A model generated the notes under the pieces. The model had not been told where the DNA came from, did no database searches, and worked only from the letters and a program-made list of their open reading frames with translations. DNA of 64,000 nucleotides. It comes from Oleispirillum sp963668495. Lineage in GTDB: Bacteria; Pseudomonadota; Alphaproteobacteria; Rhodospirillales; Rhodospirillaceae. Positions 23,840-32,591 of the stretch are shown here, in pieces. The stretch's first letter is position 1; every line of letters starts with the position of its first letter. A program made the position numbers and the translations under genes. The stretch is taken from positions 124,001 to 188,000 of the forward strand of contig OY764545.1 in NCBI GenBank assembly GCA_963668495.1, read 5' to 3'.

Positions 23840-25090
23840 ATGAGCACTTTTAAATCGACCTTTATGCAAACCCTCAAGGATCGAGGGTTTATCCACCAAT
23901 GCACCGACGAAGCGGGCTTGGACGAAGCCTGCATGAATGGCCCGATTACGGCTTATATCGGCTTTGACTGTACTGCGGACAGTCTCCATGTCGGGTCTAT
24001 GGTTCCGATCATGATGCTGCGTAACCTGCAACGCGCGGGTCACAAACCAATCGTTCTTATGGGCGGCGGCACCACCAAAGTCGGCGACCCGACAGGCAAA
24101 GATCAGGTCCGCAAATACCTGAACGATGATGATATCGCCGCCAATATGGCCGGCATCAAAAAAGTATTTGAAAAGTTCCTGACCTTTGGTGACGGCCCGA
24201 CCGATGCCATTATGATCAACAACGACGACTGGTTGAACCAGTTGAAATACCTTGAATTCCTGCGTGACTATGGTCGCCATTTCAGTGTCAACCGCATGCT
24301 GTCCTTTGACTCGGTCAAGCTGCGCCTGGAACGCGAAAACCATATGACGTTCCTGGAATTCAACTACATGATCCTGCAGGCCTACGATTTCCTTGAAATC
24401 AATCGCCATCACAAATGCGTGCTGCAAATGGGCGGGTCCGACCAATGGGGCAACATCGTCAACGGTGTGGAACTGGGGCGTCGTGTGGATAACGTGCCGT
24501 TGTACGGCTTGACCTCACCGCTGATTACCACCGCCTCCGGCACCAAAATGGGCAAAACCATGCAGGGCGCGGTTTGGCTGAACGAAGAACGGCTGTCCAA
24601 TTTTGATTACTGGCAATTCTGGCGCAATACCGAGGATGCCGATGTGGGACGATTCCTTCGCCTGTTCACAGACCTGCCGCTTGAAGAAATTCAGCGTCTT
24701 GAAGCTCTGGAAGGTGCCGACATCAATCAGGCAAAAATCATTCTGGCAAATGAAGCCACCAAACTTTGCCGCGGGGAAGACGCCGCGAAAAGCGCGGAAG
24801 CCACTGCCAAGCAAACCTTTGAACAAGGGCAGGCCGGCGGCGATTTGCCGACCATTGATGTTGACCAAGCCAAACTTGATGAAGGCTTGATGATCATTGA
24901 CGCCATGGTTGACCTTGGTCTTGCTGCTACCAAAGGCGAAGCCCGCCGTTTGGTCAAAGGTGGCGGTGCCCGATTGAATGATGTCGCGCTGCAGGACACG
25001 GAACAAAAACTGGTGACGAGCGATTTTGTTGACGGTCAGGCCAAAATTTCCGCAGGGAAAAAACGCCACGCCTTGGTGAAACTCGTCTAA
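23840..25090 (+). CDS. tyrS: Tyrosyl-tRNA synthetase
   Basis: 416 residues, class I. The HIGH-like motif is D-S-L-H-V-G-S (about 47-53) and the KMSKS-like loop is G-T-K-M-G-K-T. The tyrosine pocket motif YMILQAYDFL and MGGSDQWGNI are present, and the C-terminal S4 RNA-binding domain (ATKGEARRLVKGGGARLNDV) is complete. It charges tRNA-Tyr in the cytosol. Monocistronic, divergent from anmK, with a strong terminator. No T-box or other leader is seen. Confidence 0.98.
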   Translation: MSTFKSTFMQTLKDRGFIHQCTDEAGLDEACMNGPITAYIGFDCTADSLHVGSMVPIMMLRNLQRAGHKPIVLMGGGTTKVGDPTGKDQVRKYLNDDDIAANMAGIKKVFEKFLTFGDGPTDAIMINNDDWLNQLKYLEFLRDYGRHFSVNRMLSFDSVKLRLERENHMTFLEFNYMILQAYDFLEINRHHKCVLQMGGSDQWGNIVNGVELGRRVDNVPLYGLTSPLITTASGTKMGKTMQGAVWLNEERLSNFDYWQFWRNTEDADVGRFLRLFTDLPLEEIQRLEALEGADINQAKIILANEATKLCRGEDAAKSAEATAKQTFEQGQAGGDLPTIDVDQAKLDEGLMIIDAMVDLGLAATKGEARRLVKGGGARLNDVALQDTEQKLVTSDFVDGQAKISAGKKRHALVKLV

Positions 25091-25131
25091 ATCCGATTTG
25101 TGGGTGAATGCCCCTACCCAATTATATCTTT

Positions 25132-25167
25132 AAGCGTGCATCCAGACTCTGGTTGCACGCTTTTTTT
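25132..25167 (+). terminator. Terminator of tyrS
   Basis: Stem AAGCGTGCA (25132-25140) with TGCACGCTT (from 25154), then a run of T to 25167. Confidence 0.9.
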
Positions 25168-25276
25168 ATCTCATATCAAAATCATGATTGACTCAAAACA
25201 TCTATTAATTCATGTTTTATTTTAATTAAGGAATGCAAAACACGAAACATCAACAACCACAATTTTGAGCCATACC

Positions 25277-25816
25277 ATGAATAACTCCCTGTCCAACGTT
25301 CGCCGCATCAGTCGTATACTGGGCCATGCCTGCATTATCGCAATCCTGTTCGAGCTAACAATCATTCCCCTGATATGGACTATCCCCGAATTCAGTGATC
25401 CCACATCAAGTCAGATGACCGTCCCCATGGAAGAATTGCAAACGTTGACCGGTGTGCAACGTTACCTGACAATCTTGGCGATGATGGTCCCGTCTTTGGT
25501 TATGGCCTATAGCCTTTGGCGATTGCGCAAAATGTTTCTGAATTTTGCCGCCGACGTTATCTTTGACCCAGTCCCGATTAACCATTTGAAGGCATTTAGT
25601 CTGGCACTGATGGCCCAGGCCCTGTTACAACCCGTGTCTGGTATGTTTGTGTCGGTTTTAGGCACTCTGCATCGCCCGGATGGTGAGCGCCTGATTGCCA
25701 TTGGCTTCGGAGATACGGAAGCCTCCACACTATTCCTCGGCAGCTTACTTTTGGTCATCGCCTGGGTTCTGGGAGAGGCCATACGACTTCAAGATGAGAA
25801 CCGGAGCTTTGTTTAA
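25277..25816 (+). CDS. DUF2975 membrane protein
   Basis: 179 residues from ATG 25277 with four hydrophobic spans (ILGHACIIAILFELTIIPLIW; YLTILAMMVPSLVMAYSL; LKAFSLALMAQALLQPVSGMF; ASTLFLGSLLLVIAWVLGEA). The W-R-L-R-K-M-F-L-N-F segment followed by an amphipathic F-D-P-V-P-I-N-H-L stretch is the usual DUF2975 core. Function unknown. Its stop overlaps the start of a small Xre-type regulator by one base, a common pairing for this family, so the membrane protein may modulate the regulator. The ribosome site is weak. Confidence 0.8.
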   Translation: MNNSLSNVRRISRILGHACIIAILFELTIIPLIWTIPEFSDPTSSQMTVPMEELQTLTGVQRYLTILAMMVPSLVMAYSLWRLRKMFLNFAADVIFDPVPINHLKAFSLALMAQALLQPVSGMFVSVLGTLHRPDGERLIAIGFGDTEASTLFLGSLLLVIAWVLGEAIRLQDENRSFV

Positions 25817-26025
25817 TGGCGATTGTTGTCCGGCTGGACGTGATGCTGGCACTCAGGAAAATGCGTTCAAAAGATCTGGCAGCCCGTGTTGGCATCAGTG
25901 AGCAGAATTTATCACTCCTGAAGTCAGGCAAAGTCAGGGGTGTCCGCTTTGAAACCCTTGCTGCCATTTGCCGGGAACTGGATTGCCAGCCCGGTGATCT
26001 GTTGGAATACTCACCAGACACCTGA
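25816..26025 (+). CDS. Small Xre-type DNA-binding regulator (YozG-like)
   Basis: 69 residues, almost entirely one helix-turn-helix: V-R-L-D-V-M-L-A-L-R-K-M then SKDLAARVGISEQNLSLLKSGKVRGVRFETLAAICRELDCQPGDLLEY. This is the compact YozG-type Xre protein that accompanies DUF2975 membrane proteins. The ATG shares its A with the TAA of the upstream gene, so translation is coupled. Likely a repressor of its own operon; no operator was identified. Confidence 0.88.
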   Translation: MAIVVRLDVMLALRKMRSKDLAARVGISEQNLSLLKSGKVRGVRFETLAAICRELDCQPGDLLEYSPDT

Positions 26026-26034
26026 AGCCGACCA

Positions 26035-26066
26035 CAAAAAAGCGGGAGCCAAGGCTCCCGCTTTTT
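26035..26066. terminator. Bidirectional terminator between the Xre gene and purU
   Basis: 10-bp perfect stem AGCGGGAGCC (26041-26050) with GGCTCCCGCT (26053-26062), 2-base loop plus breathing, six A on the left and TTTTT on the right. Serves both convergent genes. Confidence 0.88.
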
Positions 26067-26086
26067 AATCATCCAAACCGTTGTAC

Positions 26087-26995
26087 TTACTTCAGAATTA
26101 CCGTACGGCCTGAGTTCAGGAATACGCGACGTTCAACATGGAAGCGAACGGCACGCGCCAAAACCCGGCTTTCAATATCCCGACCAATCCGCGTCAATTT
26201 TTCCGGGGTATAGGAATGATCCACGCGCTCGACTTCTTGCTCGATAATCGGCCCTTCATCCAGATCATCGGTTACATAGTGGGCTGTGGCTCCGATAATT
26301 TTAACCCCACGCTTATGGGCCTGATGGTACGGTTTCCCTCCCTTGAAACTGGGAAGGAAGGAGTGGTGAATATTGATTGCCCGCCCTTTTAGCTCGGCAC
26401 ACAGCGCCGGGGACAAAATTTGCATGTATCGGGCCAAGACCACCAGATCGATATTTTCCTTGTTCACAATATCAAGGATGGCCTGTTCTTGTTCTGCACG
26501 ATTGCCTTTGGTAACCGGCAGATGAATGAACGGAATACCGTGCCATTCCACCAAATCCCGCAAATCCGGGTGGTTGGAAACCACGGCTGGGATATCGATT
26601 GCCAAATCCCCTTTTCGGTGGCGGTAAAGCAAATCATTCAGGCAGTGGTCAATTTTCGACACCATCAGCAAAACGCGATGACGGCGGGTCGCCGGAACCA
26701 CGGTAATGGTCATATCGCGCTTAACCCGGCAAAATTCCAAGGCCGCATCCACCACACGCTTGGCATTGTCATCCCTTGGGATTTCAAATTCCGAGCGCAT
26801 GAAAAACTGCCCGGTGGTGGGATCGGAATAGTGCGCGGACTCTGTTACATTGGCGTTGGAATCCGCCAGTGCCTTAGTCACTGTGGCAATGACACCAATG
26901 CCATCCTGACAACGCACCGTCATGATAAAATGTTGATAACCGGGAGCAGCTTCCGATGGCGTTGCCGGAACTGCCGGCGGTTTGGTATTAGGCAC
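26087..26995 (-). CDS. purU: Formyltetrahydrofolate deformylase
   Basis: 302 residues. It hydrolyses 10-formyl-THF to formate and THF, balancing one-carbon pools. An N-terminal ACT domain (about 22-100: FIMTVRCQDGIGVIATVTKALADSNANV) precedes a formyltransferase-fold domain with the active-site His in N-I-H-H-S-F-L-P-S-F-K-G-G and a catalytic Asp in the VTDDLDEGPIIEQ block. It is of usual length, with a terminator shared with the opposite gene. In some alphaproteobacteria it serves methylated-compound metabolism; no such genes are near. Confidence 0.96.
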   Translation of the reverse strand: MPNTKPPAVPATPSEAAPGYQHFIMTVRCQDGIGVIATVTKALADSNANVTESAHYSDPTTGQFFMRSEFEIPRDDNAKRVVDAALEFCRVKRDMTITVVPATRRHRVLLMVSKIDHCLNDLLYRHRKGDLAIDIPAVVSNHPDLRDLVEWHGIPFIHLPVTKGNRAEQEQAILDIVNKENIDLVVLARYMQILSPALCAELKGRAINIHHSFLPSFKGGKPYHQAHKRGVKIIGATAHYVTDDLDEGPIIEQEVERVDHSYTPEKLTRIGRDIESRVLARAVRFHVERRVFLNSGRTVILK

Positions 26996-27087
26996 TGTCT
27001 ACATCCTTATGAACAGGCTTCAAGGCGGTTCCGCCCTGCAAACCCGAAACAATCATTTGCTACAAGCTGAGTTTTATAAAAGCCTGA

Positions 27088-27858
27088 TCAACGCGTGGTC
27101 AAGAGCGCGAAAACTTCCGCAGCTATTGCTTCACCTGCCAGTTTATCAGAGCGTAGCTTAGCTTCTGCATCTTCGCCCCAAATACCGGCTTGAAACTCTT
27201 CATCAATCGTTGCCAGATCGAAGGCGGCACGTGCATCGATATGTCGGTCCATGACTGCCAACGACAGCACAACGGATTTATAGACACCAGCCAAGGTATG
27301 CGCTGCGGTCAAACGCCAAGGACAATATCTGGCAAATGCCTGACGAATGGCTCCAATTGACACATCCGGTTGTTCCACTGCGACCAAGCCCGTTGTTGTC
27401 ACCATTTGCGCCCCGTGGGTCGCGGCGACCCAATCAAGAATGGGCTGCCATTTCTCCGACTGGTGCCGGGACAGGCTCTCTGGATAGGCAACCTGATAGC
27501 ACAACAAGTCTGAGCGCGCGTAATCCTCCAGCGTATCCAGCACCTTTTCCATGGTTGCCGTTACGCCATCAATTGCCGTGTTCGCCAATCGCGTTAGCGG
27601 CATGGACTCCGCGATGATTTCCTCACCCTGTGCCTGCCACTCTCCCGCGACGGCATCAGCCAACGCGGCCGACGGCACGACCAAACCAAAACGTTTCGGG
27701 GTTTTGGCGGTTCGCCCATCAAGGGTAATGGCATACCCATCTTCAACAGCCTTGACCGCAACATCCGCGTAAACCCGTTTGGGATTACGCGGACGTGCAG
27801 CGGCAATTTCCTTCACTCGGGCACTCTGTGCCTGAGCAGCATTGTCATCACTGGTCAT
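27088..27858 (-). CDS. ATP12-family F1-ATPase assembly chaperone
   Basis: 256 residues. It binds free alpha subunit of F1-ATPase during assembly in alphaproteobacteria and mitochondria. Family marks: GYAITLDGRTAKTPKRFGLVVPSAALADAVAGEWQAQGE, the D-L-L-C-Y-Q-V-A-Y-P motif and LSLAVMDRHIDARAAFDLATIDEEFQAGIWGEDAEA. The ATG (27858) shares its A with the TGA of the asmA-like gene upstream, so translation is coupled. A GTG three bases earlier is possible but unneeded. No other ATP synthase gene is in the window. Confidence 0.93.
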   Translation of the reverse strand: MTSDDNAAQAQSARVKEIAAARPRNPKRVYADVAVKAVEDGYAITLDGRTAKTPKRFGLVVPSAALADAVAGEWQAQGEEIIAESMPLTRLANTAIDGVTATMEKVLDTLEDYARSDLLCYQVAYPESLSRHQSEKWQPILDWVAATHGAQMVTTTGLVAVEQPDVSIGAIRQAFARYCPWRLTAAHTLAGVYKSVVLSLAVMDRHIDARAAFDLATIDEEFQAGIWGEDAEAKLRSDKLAGEAIAAEVFALLTTR

Positions 27859-29990
27859 CACTTACCGAACAAACCTTTCAACGCTCCGTCAATGGCCTTG
27901 ACGGGGTTTTTCTCCTGACTTTCTGATGCGCCGCTAGTTGTCGATTTCGGCTGCTGTGGGGTTTTGGCTTTTCCACCCCTTGCAGTCTGACAAGGATGCG
28001 CATCTTTCGTCGCTTGGTTTAGCACAGCATCCCCCACCAGTGAAAGACCTCCTGTTGCGATGGCTGCACCAACACGTACCGCAGCTTTACCCGCACCCAG
28101 CAAACTTACACCAACGGATGGATCTCCCAATGTGCCACCAATACGGACCAAACCAGCAGTTGACTCTGCAAGCCCGGTACCGACACCGTGGGGTTGCGTA
28201 CCAATCCCGAGGTCAAGCTCTTCGGTCTTCAGATTCACATCCCCATCAACGACCAGATTCAACACATTGGTTTCCATCGCGATGGAATCGTCGATATTTG
28301 CCATACCCTTAGAAATCGGCACACGAACCACCATGCAGGACATGACGGTTTTTTCACGTGCGGCAAATCCCGGATCAATCATGGTTAAACCGGACATGGC
28401 CCAGCCGCCAATTGCTTGGCTAAGCTTTTCGTTGATAATCTCACTATTAGCAGTATCAACAAGCACAGAACCATCAAGATTTGCCATCAGGTCGCGAACG
28501 GATTTACCGTGTGCCGTCAGCGCAACATCAATATCGGTTGCACCACCTGACATCAAATCCTGCATACCTGCTTCTCTGGCGACTTCTGCCAATTTAACCT
28601 TTTGGCTATCCAGATTGACACTTAAGTTCGCTATCCCGGTATTTTTTGATGACGCCAGGCCAATCTTGCCGGAGACACTTCCCCCGCCCAAACCGAAGTT
28701 CGGTTTGACCATAACCTGACCATCTTTCAGGGTAAGCGCGACTTTGGCATCGTTGAGCTTGACGCCGCTTGGGACAATCAGTTCCGCAATATCAATCGAT
28801 GCATCTGCATTCACACCGTGCATAGCAGCCAAAGGCAATGGGTCAGCCGGGAATACCCGACCATCGCCGCTTTTCTTGGTTTGGGGCGCAGATGCCGTTG
28901 TATCTCCCTGTTGTTCAGGTGCCTCGCCACCCAGCCCCGCCAACAGTTGCGGAATATCCAACCGATCTGACTGAACGGTAGCCTTAATTTGCGGAATCTT
29001 GGGTGCAATATCCGCCGACACATTCATCTTCAGGGACTGTTCACCCAATTTCAGCAACGCATCGTGGAGGCGGTATCCAGCCGTTCCAAAGGTTTCAACC
29101 TTAGTCGTCAATGAGAAAGCAGGAATACCGGATAGATCAGCGGCTAAAACCTTGCCAATATCGGCGAACGATGTTGCGTCAATGGTCAAGAGCAGATCAA
29201 CGCCTTTAGCTGCCATGGGTTGATCAATTGACCCTTTCGTCGAGACCTGAACACCAGGAACCGAAACCGTCAAATCAACCTTTGACTCCTTATTCGCCAG
29301 CAAATTCTCAATCGGACCAACGCGACCGGATGCCTTAATCGGCAACGCATTGTATTCCATATCCAATGCCATATTCACCGGATCGGAAAAACCGTTTGCT
29401 TCCGCCGACAGTGCCTTGACGTTTACGGCTAAGGCTTGCCCAGACACTGCATCATTCAGATCAAGCTTAAGGTTTTTGATATCGACACTGCGGATTGCAA
29501 TACTTGGGGCCTCACCTGAACCATCTGCGTCCGATGCAGACTTAGCACTATCCTCACCATTATCCGATTGCGGCGCAGCATCAGCAGGAGCATCAGGTGC
29601 CAGCACCCAGTTGGCTTTGCCATTTTTCTGCCGTTGCAAGCTGATCGAGGCATCGTGGACCACAAGCTTATTGACCTCTATGGACCCGAAAATGGCCGAC
29701 ATCAAGCCAATCTCTGCTTCTGCTCGTCCAATTGAAATCATCTGCGGAGCCGTCGCCCACGGCGCATTGGACATGGTTAACCCTTCAACCACGACAGCTG
29801 GCGTTAGTGACACACGTAGCTTAATTGGCCCTTTAATATCCACATCACGCCCGGTGGCATCTTCAGCAGCCTGAATAATGTCATCACGGTAATTTTCAAC
29901 ATCAATGGATGACAGGGCACCATACCCTGCCGCGACCACAAGCAAAGCTACACCAGCGGTAATCTTCCCGACTTTTGCAAGGTTCATCAT
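27858..29990 (-). CDS. AsmA-family envelope protein
   Basis: 710 residues. One N-terminal membrane span (ITAGVALLVVAAGYGALS, about 8-25) anchors a large periplasmic part. The AsmA N-terminal domain is visible (ENYRDDIIQAAEDATGRDVDIKGPIKLRVSLTPAVVVEGLTMSNAPWA), followed by low-complexity Asp/Ser/Ala-rich linkers near 135-160 and 365-380, and the C-terminal block LDLGIGTQPHGVGTGLAESTAGLVRIGGTLGDPSVGV. AsmA-like proteins are thought to carry phospholipid to the outer membrane. GGAGGATATGATG gives two adjacent starts (29990, 29987). Coupled to ATP12 downstream. Confidence 0.9.
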   Translation of the reverse strand: MMNLAKVGKITAGVALLVVAAGYGALSSIDVENYRDDIIQAAEDATGRDVDIKGPIKLRVSLTPAVVVEGLTMSNAPWATAPQMISIGRAEAEIGLMSAIFGSIEVNKLVVHDASISLQRQKNGKANWVLAPDAPADAAPQSDNGEDSAKSASDADGSGEAPSIAIRSVDIKNLKLDLNDAVSGQALAVNVKALSAEANGFSDPVNMALDMEYNALPIKASGRVGPIENLLANKESKVDLTVSVPGVQVSTKGSIDQPMAAKGVDLLLTIDATSFADIGKVLAADLSGIPAFSLTTKVETFGTAGYRLHDALLKLGEQSLKMNVSADIAPKIPQIKATVQSDRLDIPQLLAGLGGEAPEQQGDTTASAPQTKKSGDGRVFPADPLPLAAMHGVNADASIDIAELIVPSGVKLNDAKVALTLKDGQVMVKPNFGLGGGSVSGKIGLASSKNTGIANLSVNLDSQKVKLAEVAREAGMQDLMSGGATDIDVALTAHGKSVRDLMANLDGSVLVDTANSEIINEKLSQAIGGWAMSGLTMIDPGFAAREKTVMSCMVVRVPISKGMANIDDSIAMETNVLNLVVDGDVNLKTEELDLGIGTQPHGVGTGLAESTAGLVRIGGTLGDPSVGVSLLGAGKAAVRVGAAIATGGLSLVGDAVLNQATKDAHPCQTARGGKAKTPQQPKSTTSGASESQEKNPVKAIDGALKGLFGK

Positions 29991-30078
29991 ATCCTCCAGA
30001 ACTTGCCAATGCGCCCCTCGTTTAACACAGGACTTAATCTACGCCATCACGGGACAAATAGGAAACACTGGCGACCAT

Positions 30079-30747
30079 TTACAGCGGTAAATTTTGCATA
30101 ACCCATGCCTTTAGGTCATCAAATGTCGCGACGACTGCATGAGCCCCATGGACTTTCAATTGCTGAGAACATCCCTGCCCCCACGTCACGCCAAGTGCAT
30201 AGGTGCCAGCCGCCCTTGCCATGGTCATATCATGGATGCTGTCGCCAACCATGACGGCATCCGACGCCGAAACACCGACATCGGATATGACCTTGTTCAA
30301 GATATAGGGATTAGGTTTGCCGGGACCATCATCAGCAGTCCCCGTTGCAACGAAAATTGAGGATAGGTCCAGCCCTGAAAAGACCCTGTCCAACCCCTTT
30401 CTGGAATGCCCTGTTGCGATTCCAAGCAGGTATCCCGAGTCATTCAAAGCAGAAATGCAAGCCAACGCACCATCAAAAAAACTCATAAAATTCTGATCGT
30501 ATATGGATTTTTCCAGAAAAATTTTCCCATAACTTTTATCGATGTTTTCCTTGACGTTTCGTGAAACAGGAGAATCCGGCACACCCACCACTTCGGGTAG
30601 GGAAAATGCTTCATGGACATGATTCCCAGAATTCTGCGGTTCTTCGGACTTTGAAACGAGAAAACCGCCCACAGAACAGGGAGGAATAGGCGAAGCATTA
30701 TAAATAAGTGTGCCGTCAACATCAAAAACCACCATCCGCAGAGCCAT
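30079..30747 (-). CDS. HAD-family phosphatase (phosphoglycolate-phosphatase-like)
   Basis: 222 residues from ATG 30747 (GGAGGAAGG upstream). HAD motifs: I F-D-V-D-G-T-L-I, II G-I-A-T-G-H-S, III lysine in DDGPGKPNP, IV M-V-G-D-S-I-H-D-M. The segment just after motif I, which should be the helical cap, is odd: Y-N-A-S-P-I-P-P-C-S-V-G-G-F-L-V-S-K-S-E-E replaces the usual acidic-S/T-helix start, and the cap seems shortened. The core is intact, so activity on a small phosphate ester is possible. In relatives this gene sits directly beside rluC; here a transporter gene on the other strand separates them. Confidence 0.8.
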   Translation of the reverse strand: MALRMVVFDVDGTLIYNASPIPPCSVGGFLVSKSEEPQNSGNHVHEAFSLPEVVGVPDSPVSRNVKENIDKSYGKIFLEKSIYDQNFMSFFDGALACISALNDSGYLLGIATGHSRKGLDRVFSGLDLSSIFVATGTADDGPGKPNPYILNKVISDVGVSASDAVMVGDSIHDMTMARAAGTYALGVTWGQGCSQQLKVHGAHAVVATFDDLKAWVMQNLPL

Positions 30748-30899
30748 AAAGCCTTCCTCCATTCCTCTTTACATGTCGATAAAATTGCACTATCCGTTGG
30801 TTTGGGAAAAGATCCATTACGAGCTGAAACATAAATTCGTTGACGCTTAGGGTCTTGGGGCTTTTTAGACCTAACAAATTTACTTTTCTGGGGGCCAGA

Positions 30900-32432
30900 A
30901 TGAGTGATTCTGCTAGTGTTGCAGAAACCGGCATGTCCGGTGAACGCAAGAAACAAGTATTTGGTTTGATTTTGGGTGCACTGTGCCTTGTGTACACGTG
31001 CTTTACCCAAGCACCGGAAGGTTTGTCTCCGGGCGCTTGGAAAACCGTTGGTGTTACCCTTCTTATGGCTATCTGGTGGATGACGGAAGCTCTTCCGATT
31101 TCTGTCACCGCCCTCGTGCCGCTGGTTGCATTCCCTATGTTGGGTATCATCGGCGCTAAATCTATCGCACCGAACTATGCATCCAACCTGGTTTGGCTGT
31201 TCTTCGGTGGTTTCTCCTTGGCTTATGCCATGGAAACTTGGAACCTGCACCGTCGTCTGTCTCTGACAGTTCTGAAGGTTTGCGGCGGTTCTCCATCCAC
31301 CTTGATCCTGGGCTTCATGGTTTCCACCGGCTTCCTGTCCGCGTGGATGTCCAACACTGCCTGTACCGCTCTCATGATGCCGATTGGTTTGGCTATCGTG
31401 AAAATGGTTGCAGAAGGTGAAGGTAAATCCGAAGCAGAAAAAGTTGCTGCGAAAAACTTCGGCGTCTGCGTGATGCTGGGTGTTGCATTCGCTGCTTCCA
31501 TGGGTGGTATGGCTACCTTGATCGGTACGCCTCCGAACGCCGTTATGGCTGGTCAGGTCGCACAAATGACCGGTAAAGCCGTTCCGTTCGCAAACTTCAT
31601 GGCTGTTGGCGCACCGATTGGTATCGCACTGCTGGTTATCGCATGGAAAACCCTGCCGATGATGTTCCCGATTGCACAACTGGACCTGTCCGGTACTGCT
31701 GCTATCGTGGACGAAGAATTGGCTAAACTGGGCCCGATGAGCAAAGGTGAAAAAATCACCACCATTCTGTTCGTTGGTACTGCCTTGGCTTGGATCTTCC
31801 GTCCGAAACTGGTTGCCATGATGGGCAGCGTTGAAATCGATGGTAAAGTCATCAAAATGTCCAAAATGGTCACTGACTCCACCATTGGTATGTTCACTGC
31901 TATCCTGTGCTTCATCATTCCGGTTGACTTCAAAAAAGGCCGTATGATCCTGGACAACTCCTTGTTCACCAAGGGTATTCCGTGGGATTGCTTGGTCCTG
32001 TTCGGTGGTGGTTTCGCTTTGGGTACAGCTCTGAAAAAATCCGGTGTTGCACCGTACGTTTCTGAGCAAATGCAACAAATGGAAGGCATGAGCACCATCG
32101 CAGTGATGTCTCTGCTGGCTCTGGTTGCTATGTTGCTGTCCCAAATGACCTCCAACACTGCAACGGCTGCAACCTTCGTGCCGCTGGCTGTGGCACTGGC
32201 TAACGGCTTGAACGTTAACCCGCTGGTGTTCGCTATCCCGGTTGCTCTGGGTGCATCCTTGGCATTCTCCATGCCGGTATCCACTCCGCCGAACGCAATC
32301 GTGTTTGGTTCCGGTTTGATCCGTATCCCTGATATGTTCAAAGCCGGTATGATCTACAACTTCATCGGTATCATCATTGCTATCGCAGTAATGTACGTCA
32401 TGATGCCGATCGCATTCGGTGTGAGCATCTAA
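30900..32432 (+). CDS. SLC13/DASS-family Na+-coupled anion symporter
   Basis: 510 residues from ATG 30900 (the frame is open 20 codons upstream but is not family-like). About 11 spans. Both substrate-site Ser-Asn-Thr motifs are present: S-N-T-A-C-T-A-L-M-M-P at 151 and S-N-T-A-T-A-A-T-F-V-P at 418, with the partner loops LIGTPPNAVMAGQ and MPVSTPPNAIVFGSG. Members import dicarboxylates, sulfate or similar anions with Na+. Codon use is strongly biased (CGT, GGT, ATC, CTG, AAC), like the ribosomal genes further right, which points to high expression. It faces opposite to its neighbours, with a terminator of its own. Confidence 0.93.
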   Translation: MSDSASVAETGMSGERKKQVFGLILGALCLVYTCFTQAPEGLSPGAWKTVGVTLLMAIWWMTEALPISVTALVPLVAFPMLGIIGAKSIAPNYASNLVWLFFGGFSLAYAMETWNLHRRLSLTVLKVCGGSPSTLILGFMVSTGFLSAWMSNTACTALMMPIGLAIVKMVAEGEGKSEAEKVAAKNFGVCVMLGVAFAASMGGMATLIGTPPNAVMAGQVAQMTGKAVPFANFMAVGAPIGIALLVIAWKTLPMMFPIAQLDLSGTAAIVDEELAKLGPMSKGEKITTILFVGTALAWIFRPKLVAMMGSVEIDGKVIKMSKMVTDSTIGMFTAILCFIIPVDFKKGRMILDNSLFTKGIPWDCLVLFGGGFALGTALKKSGVAPYVSEQMQQMEGMSTIAVMSLLALVAMLLSQMTSNTATAATFVPLAVALANGLNVNPLVFAIPVALGASLAFSMPVSTPPNAIVFGSGLIRIPDMFKAGMIYNFIGIIIAIAVMYVMMPIAFGVSI

Positions 32433-32473
32433 TTCACACTTTGTCGGCGGCCTATGCCGCCGACGACCATACC

Positions 32474-32507
32474 AAAAAAGCCTGCTGAAATTCAGCAGGC
32501 TTTTTTC
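32474..32507 (+). terminator. Terminator of the DASS transporter gene
   Basis: Stem AAAAAAGCCTGCTG with CAGCAGGCTTTTTT, 5-base AAATT loop; flanking A and T runs make it usable in both directions. Confidence 0.9.
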
Positions 32508-32532
32508 TTTGTGCTGCAAACGACTGAACAAT

Positions 32533-32565
32533 AACAAGGCCCTTCACAACATGAAGGGCCTTGTT
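32533..32565 (-). terminator. Terminator downstream of rluC
   Basis: A 14-bp perfect stem AACAAGGCCCTTCA (32533-32546) with TGAAGGGCCTTGTT (32552-32565), 5-base loop, 26 bases past the rluC stop. It forms a back-to-back pair with the transporter terminator. Confidence 0.8.
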
Positions 32566-32591
32566 TTAATCCTCATACGGATGACGATGAA

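Noticed and set aside
30483..32537. A 684-codon open frame on the minus strand opposite the DASS transporter
   Set aside because: The product is rich in His, Gln and Asn with no family resemblance; it is an antisense artefact of the strong codon bias of the transporter gene.
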